Below the pieces are notes generated by a model that saw nothing but the letters and a program-made list of their open reading frames with translations, was not told the DNA's origin and did not search any database. From positions 1 to 5,969 of the forward strand of contig VBJK01000041.1 of assembly GCA_005879655.1 (NCBI GenBank): a DNA stretch of 5,969 nt. The letters run 5' to 3'. Below, piece after piece: positions 1 to 5,319 of this stretch. Source of the stretch: Chloroflexota bacterium. Its GTDB lineage: Bacteria > Chloroflexota > Ktedonobacteria > Ktedonobacterales > Ktedonobacteraceae. The position numbers and the translations under genes were made by a program. Position 1 is the first letter of the stretch, and the number at the start of each line of letters is the position of its first letter.

Positions 1-125
1 CAGCGAGCACAGCGATAAACAGGGACCGCATCAACGATCTTTGCCCGAACCACTGGCTTGTGGCTTCGGCGGCGCTGGCACAGATCCACTACGACCGGAA
101 CCAGAGCATTCTTAATGGGTTCCAT
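1..125 (-). CDS. Partial hypothetical protein, N-terminal 41 residues
   Basis: An open frame starts with ATG at 125-123 and stays open to the left edge, giving 41 residues and no stop. The start is supported by a strong SD, AAGGAGA, six bases before the ATG. It overlaps the end of the upstream winged-helix gene by 14 bases in another frame, so the two are probably translationally coupled in one operon. The visible part begins MEPIKNALVPVVVDLCQRR and is basic, with a short run of Val and Leu (residues 8-15) followed by a cluster of Arg. There are two Cys (16, 39). I do not recognise a family from this fragment. Its position directly after a replication-initiator-like gene suggests, but does not show, a role in the same replication or maintenance process. 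Confidence 0.65.
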   Translation of the reverse strand, partial: MEPIKNALVPVVVDLCQRRRSHKPVVRAKIVDAVPVYRCAR

Positions 126-1785
126 GATGTTCTCCTTGCTCTTTTAGGCGCTTCTGCTCCTCCCGATTCTTGAGGTGGGGGTACAATTCTTCCCATTGGG
201 CACGCGTCTGCATCGTCATAGACACCTTGCGCCAGGCGAGGACCACGACCGATACGCCGCTTTCTCCAGTTACGACCTCCGTCGTTACGCCTAGAGCCCT
301 TGCGTTCATCTTGATTTCATCAGCCAGATCCTCCGCCGTACTTCGAGTCATGCCTGATCCTTGGAGCGGATTTGCCGTAAATGGCTTGCCGTGAGATCCG
401 CTCCTGGTGGTGGCACGGCTCCGAGGAACATCGCCAACCGCTGATCTGGGTGCGCTCCTCGATGGCGCTGATGGCATCTGTTGTACCGTCCGTGGTGCTC
501 CTCCCTTGATGCACTTTTCGAGCACGGTGTAAAAGAGTGGCATGCGGTTCGCGCTCTTATCATCCGGGTTGCGCTTCCTCACCTCATCATCTGGCTTCTC
601 AAGAGCGATGCCCTTTGCCCGCTCCATGATGATTTCAATCTCGATCTTTGTCCAGACACCATAACGCTCGAAGAGATTGACTGACTGCGAGACAGCCGAC
701 TGCATGCGCCATTCTTCTTGCATGGCCTCATGGTCATTCATGATCGGTACGTACTCATGAATCAGACTTTCGATGGTCGTGCGTGGCGTTTTGTACTGTG
801 TTGTACTCTCTTGATCGTTTTGCAGGTTGGCGGGCGGCCCTTCCCTTTCTTCTTTTCGTTTATTCGTGTGTTGGGTTTGGTGTATGTGTTTGGGGGTAGA
901 TTCTTGATTCGTTCCCTCTTCGGGTATGAGTCCCGTTGTGCTTCCTATAGTCGTGGGGGCGTCAACTTCATCTTCTCCTCCAGGCAACGAATTCGAATTC
1001 CTCTCCTCTTGTCGATCTTTATTGTTATTCGTTACTTCGCTATTCGAGGAATCTTTTTGCAATTCTTTTTGCAGTTGTTCTTGCAGATAAAGCTTCCGAA
1101 TTGGCTCTGTAGTATCATCTGCTGCATTCTGCACAGTTTCTACAGCCTGACTGACCTCAGCTTGAAGGGGGGGAGTTTCCTCACCATACTCTCTGTACCA
1201 GCGGTGGATCTCTTTCTCTTTTGCGGACGGGACAGGGCCAGGCGGATTGTTACACAGCAAGCGGCGGTAATTATCGAAGCGGCGGAGCTTCTTATATAGC
1301 ACTTCGTTCTCACGGATCACCTCGACATATTCCCGATCCGGTTCGATATACCACTCGGAGTTCTCCCAGAGCAGGTACTCATACGCCAGGTCGTAGAGGC
1401 GTTCAAAATCCTTAATGGTCACGAGGCGGGGCCTGACACTGCCATCTGGCTGGCGCAACATCTTCCACTCATGGCGAATGGTCAGCAGACGACGGGCTTC
1501 CAGTTCAGCCAGATCCAGGCGGATCTTGCGGTCGGTGCGCTGGCGAGCATCGGCGAGCTTGACGATGCTGAGGTATGCATCATTGCCAGGAGCCTGGTGT
1601 TCAGTCGCGAGAACCTCCCAGGTCTCTTTGAGCGCCATCGGAATAATTTTCCGTAGGGTCATTCTGAGCAGGCGTTCCCCATTGATGCCCTCGAACTCGG
1701 GATACTTGAACTTGTTGGGGCGAGACTGATCCTTCTGGCTCTCCTGGACAGGAGTGATGGTTTCTGCTTCTTCGGTGCTGTTCAT
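112..1785 (-). CDS. Winged-helix, replication-initiator-like protein
   Basis: A 557-residue protein. The frame extends upstream to an ATG at 1836, but the ATG at 1785 is preferred because GAGGTGG lies six bases before it, and the 1836 start has no SD. Residues about 50-130 look like a winged helix: helices (ALKETWEVLA, LSIVKLADARQRTDRKIRL) followed by DLAELEARRLLTI and a likely wing around QPDGSVRPRLVTI. A basic, aromatic-rich helical stretch follows (130-200). Residues about 205-335 are a Q/N/S/T/E-rich, low-complexity linker. A second helical domain (335-430) ends in NRMPLFYTVLEK, similar to the ending of C-terminal domains in some phage and plasmid replication proteins. Residues 480-540 form a possible small alpha/beta domain. 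By family resemblance it may bind DNA to start replication; this rests on recalled pattern similarity, and a transcription regulator is an alternative. Confidence 0.75.
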   Translation of the reverse strand: MNSTEEAETITPVQESQKDQSRPNKFKYPEFEGINGERLLRMTLRKIIPMALKETWEVLATEHQAPGNDAYLSIVKLADARQRTDRKIRLDLAELEARRLLTIRHEWKMLRQPDGSVRPRLVTIKDFERLYDLAYEYLLWENSEWYIEPDREYVEVIRENEVLYKKLRRFDNYRRLLCNNPPGPVPSAKEKEIHRWYREYGEETPPLQAEVSQAVETVQNAADDTTEPIRKLYLQEQLQKELQKDSSNSEVTNNNKDRQEERNSNSLPGGEDEVDAPTTIGSTTGLIPEEGTNQESTPKHIHQTQHTNKRKEEREGPPANLQNDQESTTQYKTPRTTIESLIHEYVPIMNDHEAMQEEWRMQSAVSQSVNLFERYGVWTKIEIEIIMERAKGIALEKPDDEVRKRNPDDKSANRMPLFYTVLEKCIKGGAPRTVQQMPSAPSRSAPRSAVGDVPRSRATTRSGSHGKPFTANPLQGSGMTRSTAEDLADEIKMNARALGVTTEVVTGESGVSVVVLAWRKVSMTMQTRAQWEELYPHLKNREEQKRLKEQGEHHGTH

Positions 1786-1875
1786 CGTGTGCCACCTCTT
1801 CCCACCATAGCTACAAATTTGCGCACACGAACACAAATTCGATGCTCAAAGTCTTGTACATCTTGGCGATGTTCC

Positions 1876-1904
1876 TGTATACTATTATTCATAACAGAAT
1901 ACAA
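1876..1904 (-). promoter_or_regulatory. Possible promoter of the winged-helix gene
   Basis: On the minus strand, TTGTAT (1904-1899) and TATACA (1881-1876) are separated by 17 bases, a spacing typical of sigma-70-type promoters. The hexamers match the consensus only in part (3 of 6 and 4 of 6). It would give a leader of roughly 85 bases before the ATG at 1785. The surrounding sequence is AT-rich, so a chance match is possible. Confidence 0.3.
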
Positions 1905-1993
1905 CCTTCCCAAACCTCCATCTTATGGATGAGTTTAAATTTACGGGAGCACTGGAGCGGTTTTACCTTTGGTCGGGTAGGGGCCGCTTTTTT

Positions 1994-2042
1994 GCTGCCC
2001 TTTTCAGGCAGCTTGCTCCGACTCAACATTACTACCAGTCGG
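1994..2042. repeat. Two adjacent inverted repeats
   Basis: The first is GCTGCC / GGCAGC (1994-1999 and 2007-2012) with a 7-base loop. The second is CCGACT / AGTCGG (2018-2023 and 2037-2042) with a 13-base loop, extendable by one G-U pair. Both arm pairs are perfect. The T6 run at 1988-1993 lies before the first hairpin on the plus strand, so neither strand shows a hairpin followed by a T-run, and a terminator role is unlikely. The hairpins may be cruciform or RNA structures of a control region. Confidence 0.5.
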
Positions 2043-2071
2043 GATTGCCGTCAAGCACAATTCACAAAACT

Positions 2072-2107
2072 TGAAGTGAGTGAAGTAAATTTTGAAGTAA
2101 CGGAAGT
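2072..2107. repeat. Four short GAAGT direct repeats (iteron-like)
   Basis: GAAGT occurs at 2073, 2082, 2094 and 2103 with spacings of 9, 12 and 9 bases. Three copies read TGAAGT and the last GGAAGT. The array lies about 290 bases upstream of the initiator-like gene. Regularly spaced short repeats there could be protein-binding sites such as iterons, but the unit is short and the copy number low, so chance or a decayed coding repeat is possible. Confidence 0.35.
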
Positions 2108-2316
2108 GCGACGGCGATCTTGCTCACTCCTTTCATTCTTCTCATGAACACACTACAAGGACGATTCCAAAGCGAATGGCGCGGATCGAACGCGCTTGGC
2201 ACGTAGAGAATGCCAGTGGCCACCAACCACATTCGTCACTCCAATTCTTTATTACAGGAATCCCAGATCTGTATCACGAACCGGATATCAATGTCGCAGA
2301 GACATACCAATTTTCT

Positions 2317-2355
2317 GATATGTGGAAACTCTTCCATATCATTGCCCAAAGGGCA
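2317..2355. repeat. Two closely spaced hairpins
   Basis: The first hairpin pairs 2317-2327 with 2332-2340: a 9-bp stem with a two-base bulge and a 4-base loop. Two bases later, TGCCC AAA GGGCA (2343-2355) forms a tight 5-bp hairpin. No T-run follows on either strand. They lie about 300 bases downstream of the regulator gene and could only end its message through a non-canonical mechanism. The role is unknown. Confidence 0.35.
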
Positions 2356-2509
2356 TAGGTGTTGAACGAATAGTGCGGGCGCTACGTCAACTTATCAGGT
2401 GTCCTCCCTGAATTTTGCCTTGATGACTATATAACACATCTGCCCACACTTTTTCCTGGCAACAAAACGGTTTTTGCAATAAAACTGGTCGAAGCAATGC
2501 GACGTTACA

Positions 2510-2568
2510 GTCCGATGGCAAGGACAACAGGCGTGCGTGTAAGGTGCACAAGGCGGTTCGAGTCCGAC
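2510..2568 (+). other. tRNA-like segment, possible tRNA remnant
   Basis: The string GGTTCGAGTCC (2555-2565) is a perfect match to the conserved bacterial T-loop consensus. It sits in a 5-bp T-stem with one mismatch (2552-2556 with 2564-2568). Upstream, GTCC / GGAC (2510-2513 and 2522-2525) encloses an 8-base loop GATGGCAA that looks like a D-arm, and GTGC / GCAC (2533-2536 and 2546-2549) encloses nine bases where an anticodon arm would lie. No acceptor stem can be formed with the expected flanks, the anticodon loop has the wrong size and no CCA end is present. It is therefore not a normal functional tRNA; a degraded tRNA, an attachment-site relic or chance are the options. Confidence 0.25.
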
Positions 2569-2633
2569 CTCGCTGAACGATTCTTATTTTGCCGCTCGAC
2601 TTTAGTACACATTACTTGCTCGACCAAATGCGA

Positions 2634-3383
2634 TTACGACCAATGCTCAACCGGATATTCACGACTCAATCTAAAATTGGTCGCCACCATGATTATTCGA
2701 TTGAACATTACAGGCTGACCATCTGAAGCAAAGTTGCTCCAGAGCAACTCAAAAACTGGCTGGTACCTGGCTAGATTTAGCCAAGAAGCCTCTTGTCTTG
2801 TAGGTATACGCGCTAAAGTATCTTCTTTCGTTTTAACGATAGAAATCCCGTATTTAGCTTTGATAGCTTCCACAACGTGTATGTAGCCATTGGTGCGCAT
2901 TTCTTCAAGAAAGTCCTCTGCTAACCTAGCTGGATACCAGTTTTCCGCTATCCGCAATGGATAATCAGGAATTCCCTCCTTCCGCATACTCTGCTTCCGT
3001 ATGCGATGCACAACAGACTCTCCTACTGGTTGATCAAACAATGTCGCAATTTCGGCAGACATTGTTTCTAAGCTCGGTTCTATGAGATTTTCCATCACCG
3101 GTTCAAAGCCATGATCTTTTAGGTATTGCCCGAAATCTTTCGGCATACCAGTGAATATAAAGCGTGGATGATTAACAAGATATCTGTTATTGATCATCCG
3201 AATATATCCTTCGCTGCGCAATAACAGCATTACTTGTGTCACAACGGTTCGAGATGTTTTCCACTGAGATGCCAAATCACTTGTGGATGGAAGAGTACCA
3301 GATGTGCCGTACTCACCTGCCTTAATCCTTGAGCGAAGGTTGTCAGCGAATTTATCAAGGACTAATTCTTCACTATCAGCCAA
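2634..3383 (-). CDS. GntR/HutC-family transcriptional regulator with UTRA domain
   Basis: A 249-residue protein from a TTG start at 3383, close to the usual 240-250 of the family. AGAAAGGGGA ends seven bases before this TTG, whereas the ATG nine codons upstream (3410) has no SD. Residues about 10-70 are the GntR winged helix: KFADNLRSRIKAGEY, then the helix-turn-helix LPSTSDLASQWKTSRTVVTQ and LLLRSEGYI, and a short wing. Residues about 85-245 match the UTRA effector-binding fold of the HutC subfamily (AENWYPARLAEDFL, KAKYGISI, LARYQPVFELL, ending MFNRIIMVATNFRL). HutC regulators usually act as dimeric repressors released by a small ligand such as a sugar phosphate or amino acid derivative; the ligand here cannot be read from sequence. 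It is divergent from the repeat-protein cluster and is likely its regulator and its own. One departure: the HTH is preceded by GTSGTLPS rather than the common PGxxLPS. Confidence 0.92.
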   Translation of the reverse strand: MADSEELVLDKFADNLRSRIKAGEYGTSGTLPSTSDLASQWKTSRTVVTQVMLLLRSEGYIRMINNRYLVNHPRFIFTGMPKDFGQYLKDHGFEPVMENLIEPSLETMSAEIATLFDQPVGESVVHRIRKQSMRKEGIPDYPLRIAENWYPARLAEDFLEEMRTNGYIHVVEAIKAKYGISIVKTKEDTLARIPTRQEASWLNLARYQPVFELLWSNFASDGQPVMFNRIIMVATNFRLSREYPVEHWS

Positions 3384-3390
3384 TGTATTT

Positions 3391-3400
3391 TCCCCTTTCT
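3391..3400 (-). promoter_or_regulatory. SD that decides the TTG start of the regulator
   Basis: AGAAAGGGGA on the minus strand ends seven bases before TTG at 3383. No comparable site precedes the in-frame ATG at 3410, so translation more likely begins at TTG. A TTG start often lowers the amount of a regulator. Confidence 0.65.
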
Positions 3401-3431
3401 GAGTAAGCATTACTGCATACTCAATATCAGG

Positions 3432-3461
3432 ATTATAGCTAATTCAAAACGGCATTGTCAA
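3432..3461 (-). promoter_or_regulatory. Consensus sigma-70-type promoter of the regulator gene
   Basis: On the minus strand a perfect TTGACA (3461-3456) and a perfect TATAAT (3437-3432) are separated by 18 bases. Transcription would start near 3425, leaving about 40 bases before the TTG start codon and only about 15 before the ATG at 3410. Its -35 lies back-to-back with that of the divergent promoter, 30 bases apart. Confidence 0.8.
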
Positions 3462-3491
3462 CGGCGCTTACTCCAATCCGACCGTTCAACA

Positions 3492-3520
3492 TTGACATTG
3501 CAAATATGCCATGTTAATAT
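3492..3520 (+). promoter_or_regulatory. Strong extended -10 promoter of the repeat-protein cluster
   Basis: A perfect TTGACA (3492-3497), a 17-base spacer and TAATAT (3515-3520) with the TG of an extended -10 motif (3512-3513). Transcription would start near 3527, giving a leader of about 135 bases before the ATG at 3663. CATTGTCAA (3453-3461) and TTGACATTG (3492-3500) form a near-perfect inverted repeat around the two -35 boxes, which may partly reflect the shared hexamer. The promoter faces away from the regulator gene. Confidence 0.75.
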
Positions 3521-3599
3521 TCTAACTGAATGTGCCCCTCGTAAAGCGAAACAAACGATTAGAGCGTATAGGTAGGATAGTTCCCCATAGTTAAAAAAT

Positions 3600-3632
3600 G
3601 CCCTGAGGGTTCTAGAACAACCGCATCAGGGC
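3600..3632 (+). promoter_or_regulatory. Leader hairpin with dre-like palindromic operator
   Basis: GCCCTGA (3600-3606) and TCAGGGC (3626-3632) are perfect inverted arms. Inside lie GGTT / AACC and a perfect 10-bp palindrome, GTTCTAGAAC (3609-3618). HutC-family regulators DasR and NagR/YvoA bind palindromes centred on GGTCTAGACC; the site here differs by one symmetric base pair. It lies about 80 bases downstream of the predicted transcription start, so a bound regulator could act as a roadblock. Alternatively the structure acts in RNA as a leader hairpin. Binding by the adjacent regulator is inferred. Confidence 0.5.
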
Positions 3633-3640
3633 CGCATGAA

Positions 3641-3660
3641 AGTTACATTTGGAGGTAACT
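3641..3660 (+). promoter_or_regulatory. Hairpin presenting the SD of the repeat-protein gene
   Basis: AGTTAC (3641-3646) and GTAACT (3655-3660) are perfect 6-bp arms around an 8-base loop, ATTTGGAG. The SD GGAGGT (3651-3656) is split between the loop and the 3' arm and ends six bases before the ATG at 3663. The fold could limit or time ribosome binding. A 6-bp, AU-containing stem is modest, so the effect is uncertain. Confidence 0.5.
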
Positions 3661-3662
3661 CA

Positions 3663-4598
3663 ATGCACGCACATACTAACACACCGGCTGTGTTACGAGA
3701 ACCTGTTGAGCTTATTGTTCTGGAGTGCAGACCTGTATTTCCTGAAGAGAATCCCGTTGGCGGCGGCAATTATAACGTGCACATACCGGCATTCCCACAG
3801 GAACCAATTGAAGACGAGGCGCATCCTCGGTACGTTGTAGAAACACCAACATTTCCGACCGAAAAGGACGGCGGGGAAGGTGAACCTGAAGATGATGCTC
3901 GTCGTCCACAGTGTCTCGCTGAGATCCCATCCTTTCCTCCAGAAGATCTGGGGGCTGGCACCGAAGCTCGTCTGGGCTGCGTGCTCTTCCCAGTGGAAAA
4001 AGACGGGGGCGAAGGTGAAACCGAAGACGAGCGTGCTCCGCGCTTCCAGCCTGAAGATGGTGGATCGGGCGGCGAAGGTCCTGTGCTGTGCTGGCACGAA
4101 GATCCAGGTGGAGCTGGCGAGGATGTGGTAGCGGGCTTACGACCTCAATTTCCACCCGATGATGGTGGCATGGGCGGTCGCGCTCCACGCTTTGAACCTG
4201 ACGAAAATCCGGTTGGCGGCGGCTCTCGCAGACCCGTCCGCCCACAAGAACCCATCGAGGATGATTTCACCCCTCATTTGTGCGGTCCTGATGAGCCGCC
4301 CCTGGGTGGTGGTCGCTCCATTTCTATGCGCGGGCCTCGTTGGACTTTCGATCCATCAGGTGGTGGTGAAGGTCCTGTGTACGTGGTGCCAATTAGCGGT
4401 TATCAGCCTGAAGTCCCTGGGTTCCCTGAAGAGCGCGATGGCAAAGGCGGAAAGGTGCGTGCGATAAGCACGTACCCCGCTTTACCACAGTTCGGCCAAG
4501 TGGATGACGATGACGAGGAATATAGAGAAGAAGATGAGGATGAGGAGGAAGAGTGGAATACGTCTGACCGACCGGAGTTCGTGGAGGTGGGTCGATGA
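3663..4598 (+). CDS. Gly/Pro/acidic tandem-repeat protein, first gene of cluster
   Basis: A 311-residue protein. The ATG at 3663 is chosen because GGAGGT lies six bases before it; an upstream in-frame ATG (3636) has no SD. After an N-terminal segment of about 25 residues (AVLREPVELIVLECRPVF), residues 26-263 hold about 13 degenerate units with the pattern Phe-Pro-x-(Glu/Asp)-x-Gly-Gly, such as FPEENPVGGG (26), FPTEKDGGEGE (64), FQPEDGGSGGEG (128) and FPPDDGGMGG (163). Linkers carry hydrophobic residues and four of the five Cys (84, 106, 143, 207). Residues 281-297 are almost all Asp/Glu. There is no signal peptide, membrane helix or known enzyme motif. Its stop overlaps the next start (ATGA). 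I do not recognise the family. A multi-core peptide precursor, a metal-binding or a disordered structural or scaffold protein are possible; none is shown. Confidence 0.85.
   Translation: MHAHTNTPAVLREPVELIVLECRPVFPEENPVGGGNYNVHIPAFPQEPIEDEAHPRYVVETPTFPTEKDGGEGEPEDDARRPQCLAEIPSFPPEDLGAGTEARLGCVLFPVEKDGGEGETEDERAPRFQPEDGGSGGEGPVLCWHEDPGGAGEDVVAGLRPQFPPDDGGMGGRAPRFEPDENPVGGGSRRPVRPQEPIEDDFTPHLCGPDEPPLGGGRSISMRGPRWTFDPSGGGEGPVYVVPISGYQPEVPGFPEERDGKGGKVRAISTYPALPQFGQVDDDDEEYREEDEDEEEEWNTSDRPEFVEVGR
3738..4451 (+). repeat. About 13 degenerate coding repeats of 14-27 residues
   Basis: The units encode residues 26-263 of the repeat protein and begin near residues 26, 44, 64, 91, 109, 128, 145, 163, 177, 193, 208, 229 and 254. 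A two-unit block, NPVGGG followed by QEPIEDE, recurs at 30-52 and 182-201, and the FPxEKDGGEGE unit recurs at 64 and 109. Codons differ at silent positions between copies (for example AATCCC and AATCCG for Asn-Pro), so the array is not a recent slippage product. Confidence 0.75.
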
Positions 4599-4813
4599 GT
4601 AGCACGATACAAGTCACTTGGTTTCCAATTGTGGACAATACCACTGCTTCTCAACTTATCGCGGAGAGTGATCATCCGTTTAAGGTGACGGTCGATTATG
4701 GCAATGGCGCTGACGGCGTTCAGCAAATTCAATCTGAGCATGACGGATTGGTCAACTTTGTAGCGGTGGATGTCCCGATAACAGCAACGGTGGAGGTGGT
4801 CAATGCTGAATGA
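4595..4813 (+). CDS. Small beta-rich hypothetical protein (72 aa)
   Basis: The start ATG overlaps the stop of the repeat-protein gene as ATGA. Its SD, GTGGAGGTGG (4581-4590), is embedded in the last codons of that gene, which suggests translational coupling. The 72-residue product alternates hydrophobic and polar residues (TIQVTWFPIV, FKVTVDYGNG, LVNFVAVDVPITATVEVV), as in a small beta-sandwich or barrel. It has no Cys, signal peptide or membrane helix. I recognise no family. An Ig-like or similar small beta domain is a guess from the pattern only. Being made in step with the repeat protein, it could be a binding partner; that is inference. Confidence 0.75.
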   Translation: MSSTIQVTWFPIVDNTTASQLIAESDHPFKVTVDYGNGADGVQQIQSEHDGLVNFVAVDVPITATVEVVNAE

Positions 4814-5129
4814 AATCTTTATTGGGGACCCTCGCATGCCATTCCCTCCACACCTCTTGTCATCTCTACCGGCATGGAACATGATGCGATCTTCCATCGT
4901 CTGCCCTAGCAGTCGGGAGCTGCCAATATGGAGTTATCGTAGCGAATCGAGTCTGATACAGGGAGGCCAGGAAGGACACCCCACACTCCATGAACAGGAT
5001 GGCGTGTTCACTGTTACCGACGGTGAAGGCAACGTACGATTTGATGGGAATGAGGTAGCAGCGGAGTTCGCATACTGGCGTACGACATTTGGCGTACCAG
5101 TTGATGATAGTGAGGTGGGGGATGATTAG
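4803..5129 (+). CDS. Small hypothetical protein (108 aa)
   Basis: The ATG at 4803 overlaps the preceding gene by 11 bases and is preceded by GTGGAGGTGG (4790-4799), with GGAGG six bases before the start. The 108-residue product has a Pro- and hydrophobic-rich N-terminal third (FIGDPRMPFPPHLLSSLPAW), a Ser-rich middle with one Cys (34) and a C-terminal half that looks folded: HEQDGVFTVTDGEGNVRF followed by EVAAEFAYWRTTFGVP. It ends acidic (DDSEVGDD). The N-terminal segment is too polar for a clear membrane helix. Later in-frame Met codons (12, 27, 28) are less likely starts because they lack this SD. I recognise no family. Confidence 0.7.
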   Translation: MLNEIFIGDPRMPFPPHLLSSLPAWNMMRSSIVCPSSRELPIWSYRSESSLIQGGQEGHPTLHEQDGVFTVTDGEGNVRFDGNEVAAEFAYWRTTFGVPVDDSEVGDD

Positions 5130-5319
5130 CGAAATTGCACGCTTCCGTGAACAGCAGCAACTCGAAGAAGAGGCTGCTCAACTTGCTTTATACGGACCTG
5201 CTGCTGTTGCCAGCCACGAGACTATCATCAAGCGTATGGAGCAAGACATGGCTCCCGTACTCAAACTGTTCGAGGAAGGTCGCGATGAAGAGGCTCTCGC
5301 GCTGTGGGAGGGCCAATAA
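5122..5319 (+). CDS. Small acidic helical hypothetical protein (65 aa)
   Basis: The ATG at 5122 overlaps the preceding stop by 8 bases and has GTGAGGTGG just upstream (GAGG six bases before the start). In-frame ATGs at 5089 and 5104 lie deeper inside the previous gene and lack an SD. The 65-residue product is predicted by eye to be nearly all helix: IARFREQQQLEEEAAQLALYG, then a break at GPAA, then ASHETIIKRMEQDMAPVLKLFEEG and a final short helix EEALALWEG. It may form a helical hairpin or coiled coil. There is no Cys, signal peptide or known motif, and I do not recognise the family. Confidence 0.72.
   Translation: MISEIARFREQQQLEEEAAQLALYGPAAVASHETIIKRMEQDMAPVLKLFEEGRDEEALALWEGQ

Larger units (their letters stand above)
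1786..2633. other. Long gene-poor intergenic region
   Basis: About 850 bases between two minus-strand genes with no reading frame I can support. Plus-strand frames at 1842-2147 and 2176-2358 lack an SD and their products resemble nothing I know. The region holds a possible promoter for the winged-helix gene, two adjacent hairpins (1994-2042), four GAAGT direct repeats (2072-2107), two more hairpins (2317-2355) and a tRNA-like segment (2510-2568). No intrinsic terminator with a U-tract is visible after the regulator gene. Such a concentration of structure beside an initiator-like gene would fit an origin or control region. Decayed coding sequence is the main alternative. Confidence 0.5.

Noticed and set aside
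718..1299. Plus-strand 193-codon open frame
   Set aside because: It lies opposite the low-complexity linker of the winged-helix gene, whose biased codons keep the other strand open. No SD and an unnatural Phe/Arg/Ser-rich product.
1988..2012. T6 plus GCTGCC / GGCAGC hairpin as an intrinsic terminator
   Set aside because: The T-run precedes the hairpin on the plus strand and reads as A-run after it on the minus strand, so neither orientation fits a terminator.
1842..2147. Plus-strand 101-codon open frame with a KLEVSEVNFEVTEV stretch
   Set aside because: No SD, no recognisable family, and the repeated Glu-Val pattern is explained by the GAAGT DNA repeats. Not reported as a gene.
2510..2576. 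Functional tRNA with a GTA anticodon
   Set aside because: The acceptor stem does not pair, the anticodon arm has a 4-bp stem with nine loop bases, no CCA end exists and the long variable arm of bacterial tRNA-Tyr is absent.
3598..3606. Two-codon ATG-CCC-TGA mini-frame at the leader hairpin as a regulatory leader peptide
   Set aside because: It has no SD and no distinctive codons; chance is sufficient.
3712..4245. Minus-strand 177-codon open frame, and another at 3693-4097
   Set aside because: Both are antisense to the repetitive repeat-protein gene, have no SD and give Arg/His/Pro-rich products expected from the complement of Gly/Glu/Asp codons.
4403..4897. Minus-strand 164-codon open frame with a long Ser run
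   Set aside because: It is antisense to the acidic tail and the next two cluster genes; the Ser run is simply the complement of the GAT/GAG/GAA-rich acidic tail.
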